A stretch of DNA of 60,550 bases from Mediterranea sp. An20. Lineage in GTDB: Bacteria; Bacteroidota; Bacteroidia; Bacteroidales; Bacteroidaceae. Below are positions 8,901-17,221 of the stretch, piece after piece (position 1 is the stretch's first letter; each line of letters starts with the position of its first letter). The stretch lies in the NCBI RefSeq assembly GCF_002160055.1, contig NZ_NFJV01000024.1, positions 1-60,550 on the forward strand. Direction: 5' to 3'. The translations under genes and the position numbers were made by a program. The notes beneath the pieces were generated by a model. The model searched no databases. It worked only from the letters and a program-made list of their open reading frames with translations, and was not told the DNA's origin.

Positions 8901-9171
8901 CATAGATGTCGAAGTTACCGTTGCGGTCGCTGGCAAAGGCAATCTGACTGCCGTCGGGAGACCATACAGGGCTACATTCGTAAGAATCCTGTGTGGTCAG
9001 CTGGAGGGCATGTCCGCCTTGTGCGGCAACTCGATAGATGTCTCCTTTGTAGCAGAAGACAATGTCTTTTCCGTCGGGTGAGATGCGTACATCGCGCATC
9101 CATAGCGGTGTTCCTGCCTCGGCGGCAAGCGCTGCGAGGGCGAGGGTGCAACACGTAATGAGTTTTTTCAT
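5911..9171 (-). CDS. Tricorn-like S41 peptidase with beta-propeller and PDZ
   Basis: The 1,086-residue protein starts at MKKLITCCTLALAALAAEAG, a signal peptide, so it is exported. Residues ~25-520 carry many SPDG...IAF/VF...D TolB/PD40 propeller blades. A highly charged Lys/Glu/Asp linker lies near 560-610, a second group of blades follows, and a PDZ-like region is near 830-900 (GLLFDWTYDGQGLRIAEVLEKGPF). The C-terminal S41 protease core has GIVIDTRFNGGG (~970) and LTCEANYSNAHG (~1000, candidate nucleophile Ser). The layout is that of tricorn core proteases, which trim peptides. In Bacteroidetes these sit in the periplasm and probably finish oligopeptide breakdown. It appears monocistronic. 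Confidence 0.9.
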   Translation of the reverse strand: MKKLITCCTLALAALAAEAGTPLWMRDVRISPDGKDIVFCYKGDIYRVAAQGGHALQLTTQDSYECSPVWSPDGSQIAFASDRNGNFDIYVMPAEGGAARRLTTNSNAETPSAFTPDGRYVLFSASIQDPASSALFPTSAITELYRVPTEGGRTEQVLGTPAEAVAFDASGKYLYYQDKKGFEDEWRKHHTSSITRDIWVYDTETGRHTNLTAHEGEDRNPVLSPDGQTLYFLSERNGGSFNVYAFPKDNPKEVKAVTNFRTHPVRFLSMGSNGTLCYTYDGEIYTQKAGRQPQKVAIDIVRDDTPQIATLNYTSGITSAAVSPDGKQIAFVVRGDVFVTSVEYGTTKQITHTPEAERGLTFSADNRTLAYASERGGNWQLYLAKIAREEDPNFPNATTISEEVVLPSETIERTYPQFSPDGKELAFIENRNRLMVLNLDTKQVRQITDGSTWYSTGGGFSYNWSPDGKWFTLEFIGNKHDPYSDIGLTSAAGGQPIINLTNSGYMSGSPRFVMEGNAILFLSERYGMRAHASWGSQNDVFLAFLNQDAYDKYQLSKEDYELRKELEKEQEKDKENADKDSKKKDKKKDTDKKGDKEEVKPIVVETEGLEDRIVRLTPNSSDLGGAMVTSNGESLYYIAAYEAGLALWKMDLRKKETKLLHKLTSGWASLDMDKEGKNLFLLSGRSMQKMELGSDALKPISYRATVKMDLAAERAYMFEHVYKQEKERFYNTNMHGVDWDAMSAAYRRFLPHIDNNYDFAELLSEWLGELNVSHTGGRYYASTPGERTAQLGLLFDWTYDGQGLRIAEVLEKGPFDKATSKAKAGLVVEKIDGTPITPEADCSLLLNDKAGRKTLVSLYDPQSGQRWDEVVIPISQGTYSGLLYKRWVKQRAADVEKWSDGRLGYVHIQSMDDGSFRNVYSDILGKYNQCEGIVIDTRFNGGGRLHEDIEVLFSGQKYFTQVVRGREACDMPSRRWNKASIMLTCEANYSNAHGTPWVYQHRGLGKIVGMPVPGTMTSVSWETLQDPSLVFGIPVIGYRLPDGSYLENTQLEPDLKVANSPETIVKGEDTQLKAAVEELLKEIDGK

Positions 9172-9299
9172 ACGCAAAGAAAAAGTTTTCCTCCGGATTT
9201 CCTCCTTTACAGAGAATCAATCGGAGGTGGTCGTTTAATAATGGATATAATGATTTTTATCTCGTTCTTTGGGGTAGAGAACTGCACAGGGTGGGGCAT

Positions 9300-10082
9300 T
9301 TACTTTATCCCTCTGGCCTTGTAAATCCGTTCTTTGGCGTTGTTGATTTCCTGGAACTTCTCTTCGGCAGCTTTCCGGACATCTTCGCCCAACGTGGCTA
9401 CACGGTCGGGGTGGTGCTTCAGTGCCAGGCGGCGATAGGCGGCCCGTACTTCCTGGTCGGTGGCATCTGGCGAGATTTCCAGCACTTTGTAGGCGTCTTC
9501 CAGCGAATCGCCTTTCAGGCTCAGCATCGATTCGGCTTCCTGGGCAGACAATCCCATATAGACCGCCACCTCTTTCAGTGCTTCCACTTCCTCACTGCTG
9601 ATATGTCCGTCGCTTTTGGCAATTTCGGCCAAGAAGCTCAGTAGCTGCAGTCGTTCTTCGTAGGAGAGGTTGGCGGCTATCTGTCTGCCGCAATCGCGGA
9701 TGGTGTTTTTGAAAGCGTAAGGGTTTTGTTGTTCCATGCGTTTGCGTTCCTCAAAGAGGTTGAGCAATATCTGCTGGCCTTCGTTTACTGCCTGTTCGCC
9801 AAAATTGCGGCGTAAAAATTGTCGGACGTATTCCATCTCGCTGTGCATGATACGTCCGTCGGCACGGATGATGTATGAGGCCATCACCAGCATGGAGAAC
9901 AGAAAGCTGTTGCGATGTCCCGTATAACCAGTGTCTTCCGGTTGGGTTTGTCCAAACATACCGCCGTTGTCCGACTTGGTGCTGTTGTCGAACAAGGCTC
10001 CTAAGGCAAATCCTGCCAAGGCACCCAAGGGTCCGCCTGTCATAAATCCCAGGATGCCTCCAATCCATTTCCCTGCTCCCAT
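9300..10082 (-). CDS. TerB-like protein with C-terminal J domain (DjlA-type)
   Basis: The 260-residue protein begins with a glycine-rich hydrophobic segment (IGGILGFMTGGPLGALAGFALGALF, residues ~7-31) that may insert in the membrane. It is followed by a TerB-like helical domain (~50-165, LVMASYIIRADGRIMHSEMEYVRQFL; AEIAKSDGHISSEEVEALKEVA) and ends with a J domain (~190-255) holding the HPD triad (LALKHHPDRVATLGED). This is the DjlA architecture, which recruits DnaK. Client and physiological role are unknown. Upstream at 10226-10233 there is a minus-strand TATCTTTG -7 box. Confidence 0.88.
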   Translation of the reverse strand: MGAGKWIGGILGFMTGGPLGALAGFALGALFDNSTKSDNGGMFGQTQPEDTGYTGHRNSFLFSMLVMASYIIRADGRIMHSEMEYVRQFLRRNFGEQAVNEGQQILLNLFEERKRMEQQNPYAFKNTIRDCGRQIAANLSYEERLQLLSFLAEIAKSDGHISSEEVEALKEVAVYMGLSAQEAESMLSLKGDSLEDAYKVLEISPDATDQEVRAAYRRLALKHHPDRVATLGEDVRKAAEEKFQEINNAKERIYKARGIK

Positions 10083-10415
10083 AAATGTTTTCTTATTTAA
10101 ATGAATAATAAATGATTGATGATAATCCGGTTCATGATATTGGGTGGATAGATGTGGCAGGCGGTTTCACGCGCAACCTCTTTATCGCTAACCATTTATC
10201 GTTGACCTTTTATTCCAAATCCTGACAAAGATACATATCTTTTTGCAAAAAGCGATGCTTTGCGGAAAAAAACAGAAGTCCATCTTTCGCTGGCGGTCTT
10301 TCTATGAAAAGAAAACTGGTTTGCCACCCTCATCCGGCGGCCTTCGCAGACCGATGCAGTGTAGGTGGCAGACCAGTAAGCACCGGCAGCCAGAAGAGGG
10401 AAGGAAGGTGTCTTC
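10083..10415. other. Intergenic region with -7 box and hairpin
   Basis: Between the TerB-J gene and the acetyltransferase gene there are 333 bp without a supportable gene. It holds a minus-strand TATCTTTG (10226-10233) that could drive the TerB-J gene, and the hairpin at 10316-10376. I see nothing else in it. Confidence 0.6.
10316..10376 (-). terminator. Probable terminator of the acetyltransferase gene
   Basis: CTGGTTTGCCACC (10316-10328) pairs with GGTGGCAGACCAG (10364-10376), 12 of 13 positions matching, about 40 nt after the stop codon. On the minus strand the hairpin is followed by TTTTCTTTTC. The loop is long (35 nt) and itself GC-rich. Confidence 0.5.
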
Positions 10416-10976
10416 TTAAATCTGCTTGATGGTTTGGGCCGGAACTCCACCGACGATGGTATTGGCCGGCACGTCTTTGGTGACCACAGCCCCGGCTGCC
10501 ACAATGGAGTTGTCGCCAATGGTTACCCCTTGCAGGATGGTGGAGTTGGAACCTATCCATACGTTCTTGCCCAACACGATGGGGGCCGGATAGGTATCAG
10601 CCCGTCTTTCGGGGGTGACATCGTGGTTCAGCGTGGCGAATACGACGTTGTGTCCTATCTGGCAACCATCGCCTAATGTCACGCCGCCGTGGTCCTGAAA
10701 GTGGCAGCAAGCATTGATGAAGACATCTTTGCCGATGTGGATGTTTTTGCCGAAGTCGGTATAGAAGGGTGGAAATACGCGCAGGGTGTCGGGCACCGGG
10801 TAACCGAACAGTTCAGAGAGTAAGTCCCGTACTTCACCGGGAGTATGGTAAGCTGTGTTCAGCTGGAAAGTGATGCGCCGTGCCTCGTTGCTCATATCGT
10901 CCATGAACTGATGGATATCCGTCGAAGAGAGTGCCCGGCGGGTTTTTACGTAATTCAGAAATTCTTCGAGTATCAT
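10416..10976 (-). CDS. Sugar O-acetyltransferase, LacA/Maa type (LbH fold)
   Basis: The 186-residue protein has the layout of the maltose/galactoside O-acetyltransferase family: an N-terminal helical pair (residues 1-55), then a left-handed parallel beta-helix of hexapeptide repeats (IHIGKDVFINACCHFQDHGGVTLGDGCQIGHNVVFATLNHDV, ~75-118). The catalytic His is expected in ATLNHD. A second set follows (PIVLGKNVWIGSNSTILQGVTIGDNSIVAAGAVV). It transfers acetyl from acetyl-CoA to a sugar or related hydroxyl. The exact acceptor is not readable. The gene stands alone upstream of a likely terminator. Confidence 0.9.
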   Translation of the reverse strand: MILEEFLNYVKTRRALSSTDIHQFMDDMSNEARRITFQLNTAYHTPGEVRDLLSELFGYPVPDTLRVFPPFYTDFGKNIHIGKDVFINACCHFQDHGGVTLGDGCQIGHNVVFATLNHDVTPERRADTYPAPIVLGKNVWIGSNSTILQGVTIGDNSIVAAGAVVTKDVPANTIVGGVPAQTIKQI

Positions 10977-11051
10977 ATTGTCTTTTCTGTTTTAATAGAT
11001 TGTTTTTGCGGGCAAAAATACGGAATACGGCACGGAAGGGATGTAGATGAA

Positions 11052-12134
11052 TTACGGATTCTTCCATCCTTTTCTCGGCATCACTGTGATTTGCGGTGTC
11101 CGTATGCCGGGCTTGATTTCTCCACATATCATATATAGTCGGTCCTGATATTCCAGCAAGATACCACCCGCCCGTGCCAGACCGGGCATATCGGGATAGA
11201 TGCTCCAGTTTCCGGCTTGGAGGTCATATATCAGCAAGTCATCGTTGAAGCGGTACCAGTCGGGAGATTTTCTCATATAATCTGCCGGGGCTTTCCCCTC
11301 CATGGCTTGCCGGAAGATAGTCAGGTTGACGCCTCCAGTCAGATACAGCCGGCCTTCCTTGCAGATGCCGCTTCCTCCGGCTAAGCATCGCAGAGTACCG
11401 TCTTTTTCGGGGACAATGGCATCCAGGTTGCTCCAGGTGTCGGTGGAAGGGTCGTAGCTCAGCATATCCGTAGAAGGAATACAGGTTTTGCTTGCTGCAT
11501 CGAAGGAATATCCGCCTATCAGGAAAAGCCGGTTGTCCGATGACAGCACGATAGGCTGTATCCGTTGCAGACCGGGATAATCAGCCAGTCGTTTCCAATC
11601 AGTAGGATTATCCAGGTTCAAGGCATACAAGGCTTTCTTTCCGTCGGGCTGATTGCCTCCCGTCACGTATACCGTGTGTCCGATAAGGGCTGCGCCTCCG
11701 TTATCTACCGGTGCAGGGAGGGAAGGCAAGTGCGTGAGGTGTCCGTCGGCATCGAGTTGCCAGACACTGGTTTGTGGTCCTTGTGCGTTTTGTCCACCGA
11801 TGCACACAAGTCCCTTGGAAGTGGTTACGGTAGCTCCGTAGGCAATGGGTTCGGGTAGGGTGGAGAGAAGGCTCCATGTCGCCGAATCGTGTGTAAGCTC
11901 TATGGCATAAATCGCATCGTAGAATGCTTTCCGTCCTCCTTCTGCCGCGGGAGTATCGGGGAAATTGCATCCACCTGCCACAATCAGCCGACCGTCTGCC
12001 ATTCCGGCAAAAGGAGCGGATACACCTTTGCGTATGGGAAAGTCGGGAAGGGTGTATGGGTCTGTTTCTTGAGCAGACAGTCCGATGTGCAGCGAAAGGA
12101 TGCAGAATTGGATGAAAACAAGCAATCGGTTCAT
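11052..12134 (-). CDS. Cyclically permuted mutarotase (kelch, NanM-like)
   Basis: This 360-residue exported protein starts with a signal peptide (MNRLLVFIQFCILSLHIGLSAQ) and contains repeated kelch blades (MADGRLIVAGGCNFPD, GLVCIGGQNAQG, HTVYVTGGNQPDG, NRLFLIGGYSFD, GRLYLTGGVN, DRLYMICGE). The family, 'cyclically permuted mutarotase', includes NanM, which interconverts sialic-acid anomers released by sialidases. Its gene is 94 bp downstream of the sialidase gene on the same strand, so the two form a host-glycan sialic-acid release and epimerisation unit. Lumen-side action in the periplasm is expected. Assignment to sialic acid comes from this context. Confidence 0.85.
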   Translation of the reverse strand: MNRLLVFIQFCILSLHIGLSAQETDPYTLPDFPIRKGVSAPFAGMADGRLIVAGGCNFPDTPAAEGGRKAFYDAIYAIELTHDSATWSLLSTLPEPIAYGATVTTSKGLVCIGGQNAQGPQTSVWQLDADGHLTHLPSLPAPVDNGGAALIGHTVYVTGGNQPDGKKALYALNLDNPTDWKRLADYPGLQRIQPIVLSSDNRLFLIGGYSFDAASKTCIPSTDMLSYDPSTDTWSNLDAIVPEKDGTLRCLAGGSGICKEGRLYLTGGVNLTIFRQAMEGKAPADYMRKSPDWYRFNDDLLIYDLQAGNWSIYPDMPGLARAGGILLEYQDRLYMICGEIKPGIRTPQITVMPRKGWKNP

Positions 12135-12228
12135 GGGGATAGGGTGATAAAAAAGACAAGCATCTGTCCGGTGTGCCGGGCAAAAGGCCGGTCGAGTCGG
12201 ACAAATGCTTGTATCTTCCGGTGAAGTG

Positions 12229-13860
12229 TTATTTCTTTATGAGGTCAGTCAGTTTCACTGCCTGGAAAGTCATGTGGGCCACGCTGCTTTCGTAGAGTAT
12301 GCCCACTGTTTCGCGGTCAATCATAGTCAGGCAGCTATATCCCCATCCTTCGTCTTCATCCAGCATTACCTGGTATTCCGTAGGCCAAGTCAGTCCGCCG
12401 TCCAGACTGGCTTTGATGGTGATGTGGTTTCTGCCTTTTGTAGTATTGGGGTTGGAGAAAAGCAGGATATCCTTGCCCAATACATTGTCTTGGGCGTTCA
12501 CCTGGATGAGGCTGGCCATGCAGACAGGTTCTTGCAGGGCTTTGCGCGACGATGGATGTTCTTGCCACGTCTGTCCCAGATCGCGGGTGATGGATACGGC
12601 GCGGCTTCCTCCGCGGTTGTCACGCATGTTCAGCATCAGCACACCGGGCTCTATTTCGGCCACTTGTGCTTCGGTGGTGTTGGTGCGTGCCAGGTTGTGC
12701 GTCTTCCAGGTTTCGCCACGGTCCTTGCTGTACATGATGCCTGCGTTGGGCACACGGGTGGAGTCGATGTACTGGATGGGGAATACCAGTGTACCGTCGT
12801 GCATGGTGATGCCGCGTCCGGGTCCTTGCAGCAGCAGGTACCACGACGGGTCTTTGATTTGCTTGGTTATGTTGATGGGTTCGGACCAGGTCTTCCCGTC
12901 ATCCGTGCTTTTAGCCATGACGAGCTGTCCGGTCACATCGTTGGTCATGCCCGGATGCGAGCTCCACCAGGCGCGTTGGTTGCCCATGCCGTGCGACCAC
13001 AGGGCCACAATCCAAGCCGTGTTGGTCTTGGTGTCTACCAGAATGGAGGGATCGCCCACGCCGTTTTGGGCAGAAGGCAGGTGGCCGGTGTTTTTAAAGG
13101 AAAGGGGCACGCGCATTTTCTCCCACGTGCGTCCTCCGTCCGTGCTGCGGCTCAGGCCTATGTCGATGTGTTCCTGCAAATCGACGGAACTGTTGTAGCG
13201 GATGTCGTACACGGCCAGCAATGTACCCTTGTTGGTCGTCACCAGTCCTGGGATGCGGAAGGCGGCCGAACCGTCATCGCCTGCATGGCGCACGCCGATG
13301 CCCATGCGGTGTACGATATTCTGGGGTGAGACTACCTCGACCGGTGCTTCTTTGCCATCCAGCTTGACGGAAAGAAGCCGGGTGCTAACCTTGGTCTGCA
13401 AGGTAGCTTCGGGTTTCATCTGAAGGCTTATCCAGAAGAAGTTGTAGCCAGGAAAGAGCGGATAGTCACATTTCAGTGTCGTCTTGCCCGAAGGTTGTTC
13501 GGCCAGGGCACATGGGATGGAGTAAGAAGGGTTGGCAGCCAAAGTCTGGCCGGGTGTGAAAGCCGAAATGTAGTCTACCGGGGCAAAGCGTTTCTTCGGG
13601 CGGTCCTGCAAGGCTTCCGTGCCTCCATAATAGAGCTTGACGGATTGAATGGCCGATGCCTCTTTGGGGTCGATGTTCAGTATCACCTCGTTTAATGTCT
13701 GGCTTTCGCGGGCATTCAGGCGGAGGTAGTACAACACATTGTCCTGACGTTCAATCAGAACCGGAACTTGGGTTTCGCGCACGTAGACCGTGTCGGCGGC
13801 CTTGGCGTTCCATGCGAATCCTGCCATTAGCAGCAGGAGGAAGAAGCGGATTGTTTTCAT
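12229..13860 (-). CDS. nanH: Exo-alpha-sialidase
   Basis: The 543-residue secreted sialidase (signal peptide residues 1-21) removes terminal sialic acid from host glycans. An N-terminal beta-sandwich (~22-190, QTLNEVILNID...KTTLKCDYPLF) precedes the GH33 six-blade propeller. That domain shows the arginine-triad entry motif FRIPGLVTT (~205), the Asp-boxes STDGGRTW, STDDGKTW, SKDRGETW and SLDGGLTW, and a C-terminal SCLTMIDRETVGILYESS with the nucleophile-helper Glu/Tyr region. Length matches Bacteroides NanH. A minus-strand TATCTTTG box at 13889-13896 lies 29 bp upstream. The mutarotase follows it. Confidence 0.93.
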   Translation of the reverse strand: MKTIRFFLLLLMAGFAWNAKAADTVYVRETQVPVLIERQDNVLYYLRLNARESQTLNEVILNIDPKEASAIQSVKLYYGGTEALQDRPKKRFAPVDYISAFTPGQTLAANPSYSIPCALAEQPSGKTTLKCDYPLFPGYNFFWISLQMKPEATLQTKVSTRLLSVKLDGKEAPVEVVSPQNIVHRMGIGVRHAGDDGSAAFRIPGLVTTNKGTLLAVYDIRYNSSVDLQEHIDIGLSRSTDGGRTWEKMRVPLSFKNTGHLPSAQNGVGDPSILVDTKTNTAWIVALWSHGMGNQRAWWSSHPGMTNDVTGQLVMAKSTDDGKTWSEPINITKQIKDPSWYLLLQGPGRGITMHDGTLVFPIQYIDSTRVPNAGIMYSKDRGETWKTHNLARTNTTEAQVAEIEPGVLMLNMRDNRGGSRAVSITRDLGQTWQEHPSSRKALQEPVCMASLIQVNAQDNVLGKDILLFSNPNTTKGRNHITIKASLDGGLTWPTEYQVMLDEDEGWGYSCLTMIDRETVGILYESSVAHMTFQAVKLTDLIKK

Positions 13861-14262
13861 GTTGGTAAGTTTTTAATGAATAATGGCTCAAAGATAGGAA
13901 ATTGTTCTGAAATAAACAGGTAAAGAAGGAAAAGTTTAAAGAAATAAGGCGATTTTTTCCTGACGGTAGCATCGAGAGGCCGGGTGGTAGGCATGCTTCC
14001 GTCAGGAATGGGCAGACAGGCGATAGGGGCTTATATATAAGGAGGCTGTTTCTTATGGCTTGGGAGTCTGCTTCTTATGGCTTAAAAGATTGCTTCTTAT
14101 AGCTTGGAAGTTTGTACTTGAAACTCAGTGGTATGGAACAAAGCGACAAGGCTGCCTGGCATCAGTGCTCTCCCGTTGATTCCGGTTTTCCAATCGGACC
14201 GACTTGGGATGCGTATTCTGTTCCTTGTGCAGCCTTGTAGACTTGTCTTTTGTCTGTAGATA
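13861..14262. other. Non-coding region holding a promoter box and repeat array
   Basis: These 402 bp lie between the divergently placed ends of the sialidase start and the SDR stop. They contain the sialidase -7 box (13889-13896), the 22-bp repeat array (14029-14116), and no convincing gene. Confidence 0.6.
14029..14116 (+). repeat. 22-bp tandem repeat locus 2 (four units)
   Basis: Units at 14029-14050, 14051-14072, 14073-14094 and 14095-14116 are each exactly 22 bp and share TCTTATRGCTT-rich starts (for example TCTTATGGCTTGGGAGTCTG). They belong to the same family as the other four loci. Confidence 0.75.
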
Positions 14263-15117
14263 TTACAGATAAGAACTGACAATTTGTTCCGTGCGGTTCC
14301 AAAGCTCTTTCATCTGTGCATGGTGCGTGTATTTTTCGGAGAGGGGCTTGGGATGGCCGCTCACGTTGAAAGTGCCCGTGCGACGTCCTGCGTCTTCGTC
14401 CAGCAGGAGGCGGATGGCAGTGTCGGCACCCTGTCGCGGCGTACGGATGAAGGGGCGGAAGAAGAGGTCGGTGAGCGGGTCGAACCAGGCGTGCATGGTG
14501 ATGATGTCTGTCGAAACGATGCCTGGGTCGGCAGCATTGACCACTATACCTCGGTTGCGCACGCGTTCGGCCAGGTCGATGGTGAAGAGCGTCAGTGCCA
14601 GTTTGGTGTTGCTATAAATAGGGATGCGCCAGAATCCGCCCTTGCGGCCTCTCTCAAAAAAGTCAGGGAAGTCCAAGTGACCGATGGCATAGGTACACGA
14701 TACCATGTTGACTACCCGGCTGCCCGGACCCATCAGCGGGAGCAGTTTGCGGGTGAGTAGGTAAGGACCTACGTAGTTGACGCTGACCGTCCGTTCCAGT
14801 CCGTCTTCGGTGATGTGTAGCCCGGTTTCCATAGTGCCGGCGCAGTTCATCAGCAAGGTGAGCGGTTGGTTTTCTTGGATGAGGTCTTCGGCAAAGCCAG
14901 CTACGCTCTTCAGGCTTGCTAAATCGAGTTTGCGCACCTCTATCTGCAGGTCGGGGCGGTTGTGCATGAGGGTGCGGCGCACGGCTTCAGCTTTCTGTTT
15001 GCGGCACGAGCCCATGATGACCCGGTAGCCTGCCTCGGCCACAGCACGGGTTATTTCGGTGCCCATGCCTCCGTCGGCTCCGGTGATGACGGCGAGTTTC
15101 TGTTTATCGGTCTCCAT
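14263..15117 (-). CDS. SDR oxidoreductase, probable 3-beta-hydroxysteroid dehydrogenase
   Basis: This 284-residue classical short-chain dehydrogenase has the cofactor loop ITGADGGMGTEI (residues ~10-21), the NAG-like NCAG (~91), a catalytic Ser in MVSCTYAIG, and the YSNTK catalytic Tyr/Lys pair (~170). It overlaps the upstream OYE gene by 14 bp and ends a three-gene operon (reductase, OYE, SDR). Gut Bacteroidales carry such clusters that convert 3-oxo-delta4 bile acids and steroids to 3-beta-hydroxy-5-alpha (iso-allo) products, with the SDR as the 3-beta-HSDH. Function rests on that context; the stereochemistry cannot be read from sequence. Confidence 0.75.
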   Translation of the reverse strand: METDKQKLAVITGADGGMGTEITRAVAEAGYRVIMGSCRKQKAEAVRRTLMHNRPDLQIEVRKLDLASLKSVAGFAEDLIQENQPLTLLMNCAGTMETGLHITEDGLERTVSVNYVGPYLLTRKLLPLMGPGSRVVNMVSCTYAIGHLDFPDFFERGRKGGFWRIPIYSNTKLALTLFTIDLAERVRNRGIVVNAADPGIVSTDIITMHAWFDPLTDLFFRPFIRTPRQGADTAIRLLLDEDAGRRTGTFNVSGHPKPLSEKYTHHAQMKELWNRTEQIVSSYL

Positions 15118-16342
15118 AAGCGGCTTGTCGTTTCTCTATTTGTTCTATTTCTTTTTGCAGGCAGGGAGGCAGCGGCTCCTTGAGGTGCTGGTGGCAGGCC
15201 ATGTCGATGGTATACATGCGGGCGATGCAGTAATTGCTGTGTCGGCATTGGCAACGTGCGTTTTCTTCGGCTTTCATGCGGTTGACGAAACTGGGCTCGT
15301 TGAGCAGGGCACGTGCCATCTGTACGGCTTCGAAACCGTAGTCCAGTACTTCGTCTATCTTTTGCCGCGATACGAGTCCGCCCACATAGATGAGGGGCAT
15401 CTTGATTTCGCGTCGGAATTTCAGTGCATCTTCCAGAAAGTAGGCTTCCTTGAAAGGCACGGTGGGTATCATCATACGTCCGGCCAGGCGTACTCCGTAT
15501 TTCAGCCACCAGCAGGTCATGTAGTGAGTCATGGTTCGTATGGGCATTTCGCCGCGCATGACATACATCGGTGCTTTGCTGACGAAGCCTCCGCTGAGCA
15601 CCAGGGCATGGGCGCCGCTCTGCTCCAGGCGGTGGGCCACTTGCAAGGTTTCGTCCAGCTCCATGCCACCGCGGAAACCATCGCGCATGTTCATCTTGAC
15701 AATGACGGCCATATCGGTGCCGGCAGCCTGCATCACTTCGTCCATTACCATATCCATGAATCGCATGCGGTTCTCCAGCGAGCCGCCGAAGAGGTCGTGT
15801 CGGTGATTGGTGGCGGGGGAGAGGAACTGGCTGATGAGGTAGCCGTGTCCAGCGTGAATCTCAACGGCATCAAAGCCAGCTTCACGGGCCAAGCGGACGG
15901 AGCGTCCGTAGGCACGGGCCATGTCGGGTAGCTCGTCGGCGCGGAGACCGCGCACGAAGGTGGGTGAATAGAGGTTGAAACCGGTGGAAGCACCTACGGG
16001 TGTACAGCCGCAGATGCTCCGGTGTGACATGTTACCGCAGTGTCCTAACTGAATGCCGGCAGCGGCACCCTCGGCGTGGACAGCGTCGGTCAGTTGGCGG
16101 AGACCGGGTATTATTTCGGGGCGCATCCATAGTTGGCGGTCGAACGAGAGGCCGCTGCGGGTGACGGCTGCATAAGCCACCGTGGTCATGCCTACGCCGC
16201 CGGCTGCGACAGAGCGGTGGTAATCTAAGAGTTGTTGCGAGGGCTTGTTGCCCGGGCACATGCTTTCGAAAGCGGCCGAGCGGATGGTGCGGTTGCGCAG
16301 GGTCAGCGGGCCGAGGGTAATGGGAGTAAACAGTTTGCTCAT
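15104..16342 (-). CDS. Old-Yellow-Enzyme family reductase, probable steroid 5-beta/delta4 reductase
   Basis: From the start MSKLFTPITLGPLTLRNR the protein has 412 residues; an ATG eight codons upstream is also possible. It is an FMN TIM-barrel of the NADH:flavin oxidoreductase family: FTPITLGPLTLRNR (FMN), QLGHCGNMSH (~95), FDAVEIHAGHGYLISQFLSPATNHRHDLFGGSLENRMRF (substrate and FMN pocket). A Cys-rich stretch near the C-terminus (CQCRHSNYC...ACH) is present, but the FAD domain of larger 2,4-dienoyl-CoA-reductase-like enzymes is missing. Context suggests it is the '5BR' of the Bacteroidales steroid cluster, reducing the C4-C5 double bond of 3-oxo-delta4 steroids. Confidence 0.75.
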   Translation of the reverse strand: MSKLFTPITLGPLTLRNRTIRSAAFESMCPGNKPSQQLLDYHRSVAAGGVGMTTVAYAAVTRSGLSFDRQLWMRPEIIPGLRQLTDAVHAEGAAAGIQLGHCGNMSHRSICGCTPVGASTGFNLYSPTFVRGLRADELPDMARAYGRSVRLAREAGFDAVEIHAGHGYLISQFLSPATNHRHDLFGGSLENRMRFMDMVMDEVMQAAGTDMAVIVKMNMRDGFRGGMELDETLQVAHRLEQSGAHALVLSGGFVSKAPMYVMRGEMPIRTMTHYMTCWWLKYGVRLAGRMMIPTVPFKEAYFLEDALKFRREIKMPLIYVGGLVSRQKIDEVLDYGFEAVQMARALLNEPSFVNRMKAEENARCQCRHSNYCIARMYTIDMACHQHLKEPLPPCLQKEIEQIEKRQAAYGDR

Positions 16343-16434
16343 TGTTTCATTTAAGGTCTTCTCCACTCTATGGGGAGAGGCGAGAAGGCAGGTTTATATT
16401 CTTCTTTTTTCTTGTCGCGGTGAGTTGGAAGCGG

Positions 16435-17202
16435 TTAATAGATGAACGGTATGATTCTCTTTCTTTTTCCTACCGCTTCGGCACCGAACTCTTCGATGTA
16501 TCTGTTATATATGGCGTGGGCACGTGGCACGAGATTGGCGGCGGTCCACCAGACGAAAACCCATGCAGCAGGCGAGGCAGTCAGCACGGCAAATCCTGTC
16601 CACTCCACCAGTTCGCCTAAGTAATTGGCCGAGGTGACGTAGCGGTACATACCACGGGCTGGCAAGTAGTGACGCGTGTCACCAGGACGGCGCAGGTGAC
16701 GGATGACATGGTCAGAGTGCAAGTTGATGCCCATACCGGCGAAAAACAGTACCAGTCCGGCGAGGGCGCGTGGTGTGAGCAGGTAGCTACATCCGGCATC
16801 AAGAGGCACGGTAGGGAAGAAGAACAGTCCGCCAGCCTGCATCAGTCCGTTGAGCACGTTGAATACCACGCCCATCAGCAAAATGGAAACAGGCATGCGG
16901 CTCTTCCCTTTCAACAGCAGGGGAAAGATGAACGACCGTTGCAGGTAGTGCAGCTGGAAGAGCAGGAAGAAAGCGTAAGCAGGCATGGCAAAGCCCACGC
17001 CACTCTGTGCCCAGAGCACGAACATTGTGATGAACACGGGTGCTTCCATCAGTACCCAGCCCAGTTTATTGGGAACCGAGGGCCCCCACTGTGCGGTGCG
17101 GAAGATGCCGTAGCCAGCGCGCACGAAGTAGAGTGCGACGAACACGGCAAGGGCAATGGCCGACATGGTCCAAAGAAAGATTTGAAAGTATTCTTGCTTC
17201 AT
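16435..17202 (-). CDS. Steroid 5-alpha-reductase family membrane protein
   Basis: The 255-residue protein has about six to seven hydrophobic segments, and its C-terminal half carries the family signature (NYLGELVEWTGFAVLTAS, then NLVPRAHAIYNRYIEEFG and the ending GKRKRIIPFIY), matching the 3-oxo-5-alpha-steroid 4-dehydrogenase domain. It should use NADPH to reduce the delta4 bond of a 3-oxo-steroid to the 5-alpha product at the membrane. It is first in the operon with the OYE gene (92 bp downstream) and the SDR gene, and has its own consensus promoter 20 bp upstream. Related clusters in Bacteroidales make iso-allo bile acids; I infer the same here. Confidence 0.82.
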   Translation of the reverse strand: MKQEYFQIFLWTMSAIALAVFVALYFVRAGYGIFRTAQWGPSVPNKLGWVLMEAPVFITMFVLWAQSGVGFAMPAYAFFLLFQLHYLQRSFIFPLLLKGKSRMPVSILLMGVVFNVLNGLMQAGGLFFFPTVPLDAGCSYLLTPRALAGLVLFFAGMGINLHSDHVIRHLRRPGDTRHYLPARGMYRYVTSANYLGELVEWTGFAVLTASPAAWVFVWWTAANLVPRAHAIYNRYIEEFGAEAVGKRKRIIPFIY

Positions 17203-17221
17203 AGTCTTGATTTTGACGGCG

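Noticed and set aside
14029..14116. CRISPR array at the 22-bp repeats
   Set aside because: Units are contiguous without spacers and no cas gene is near.
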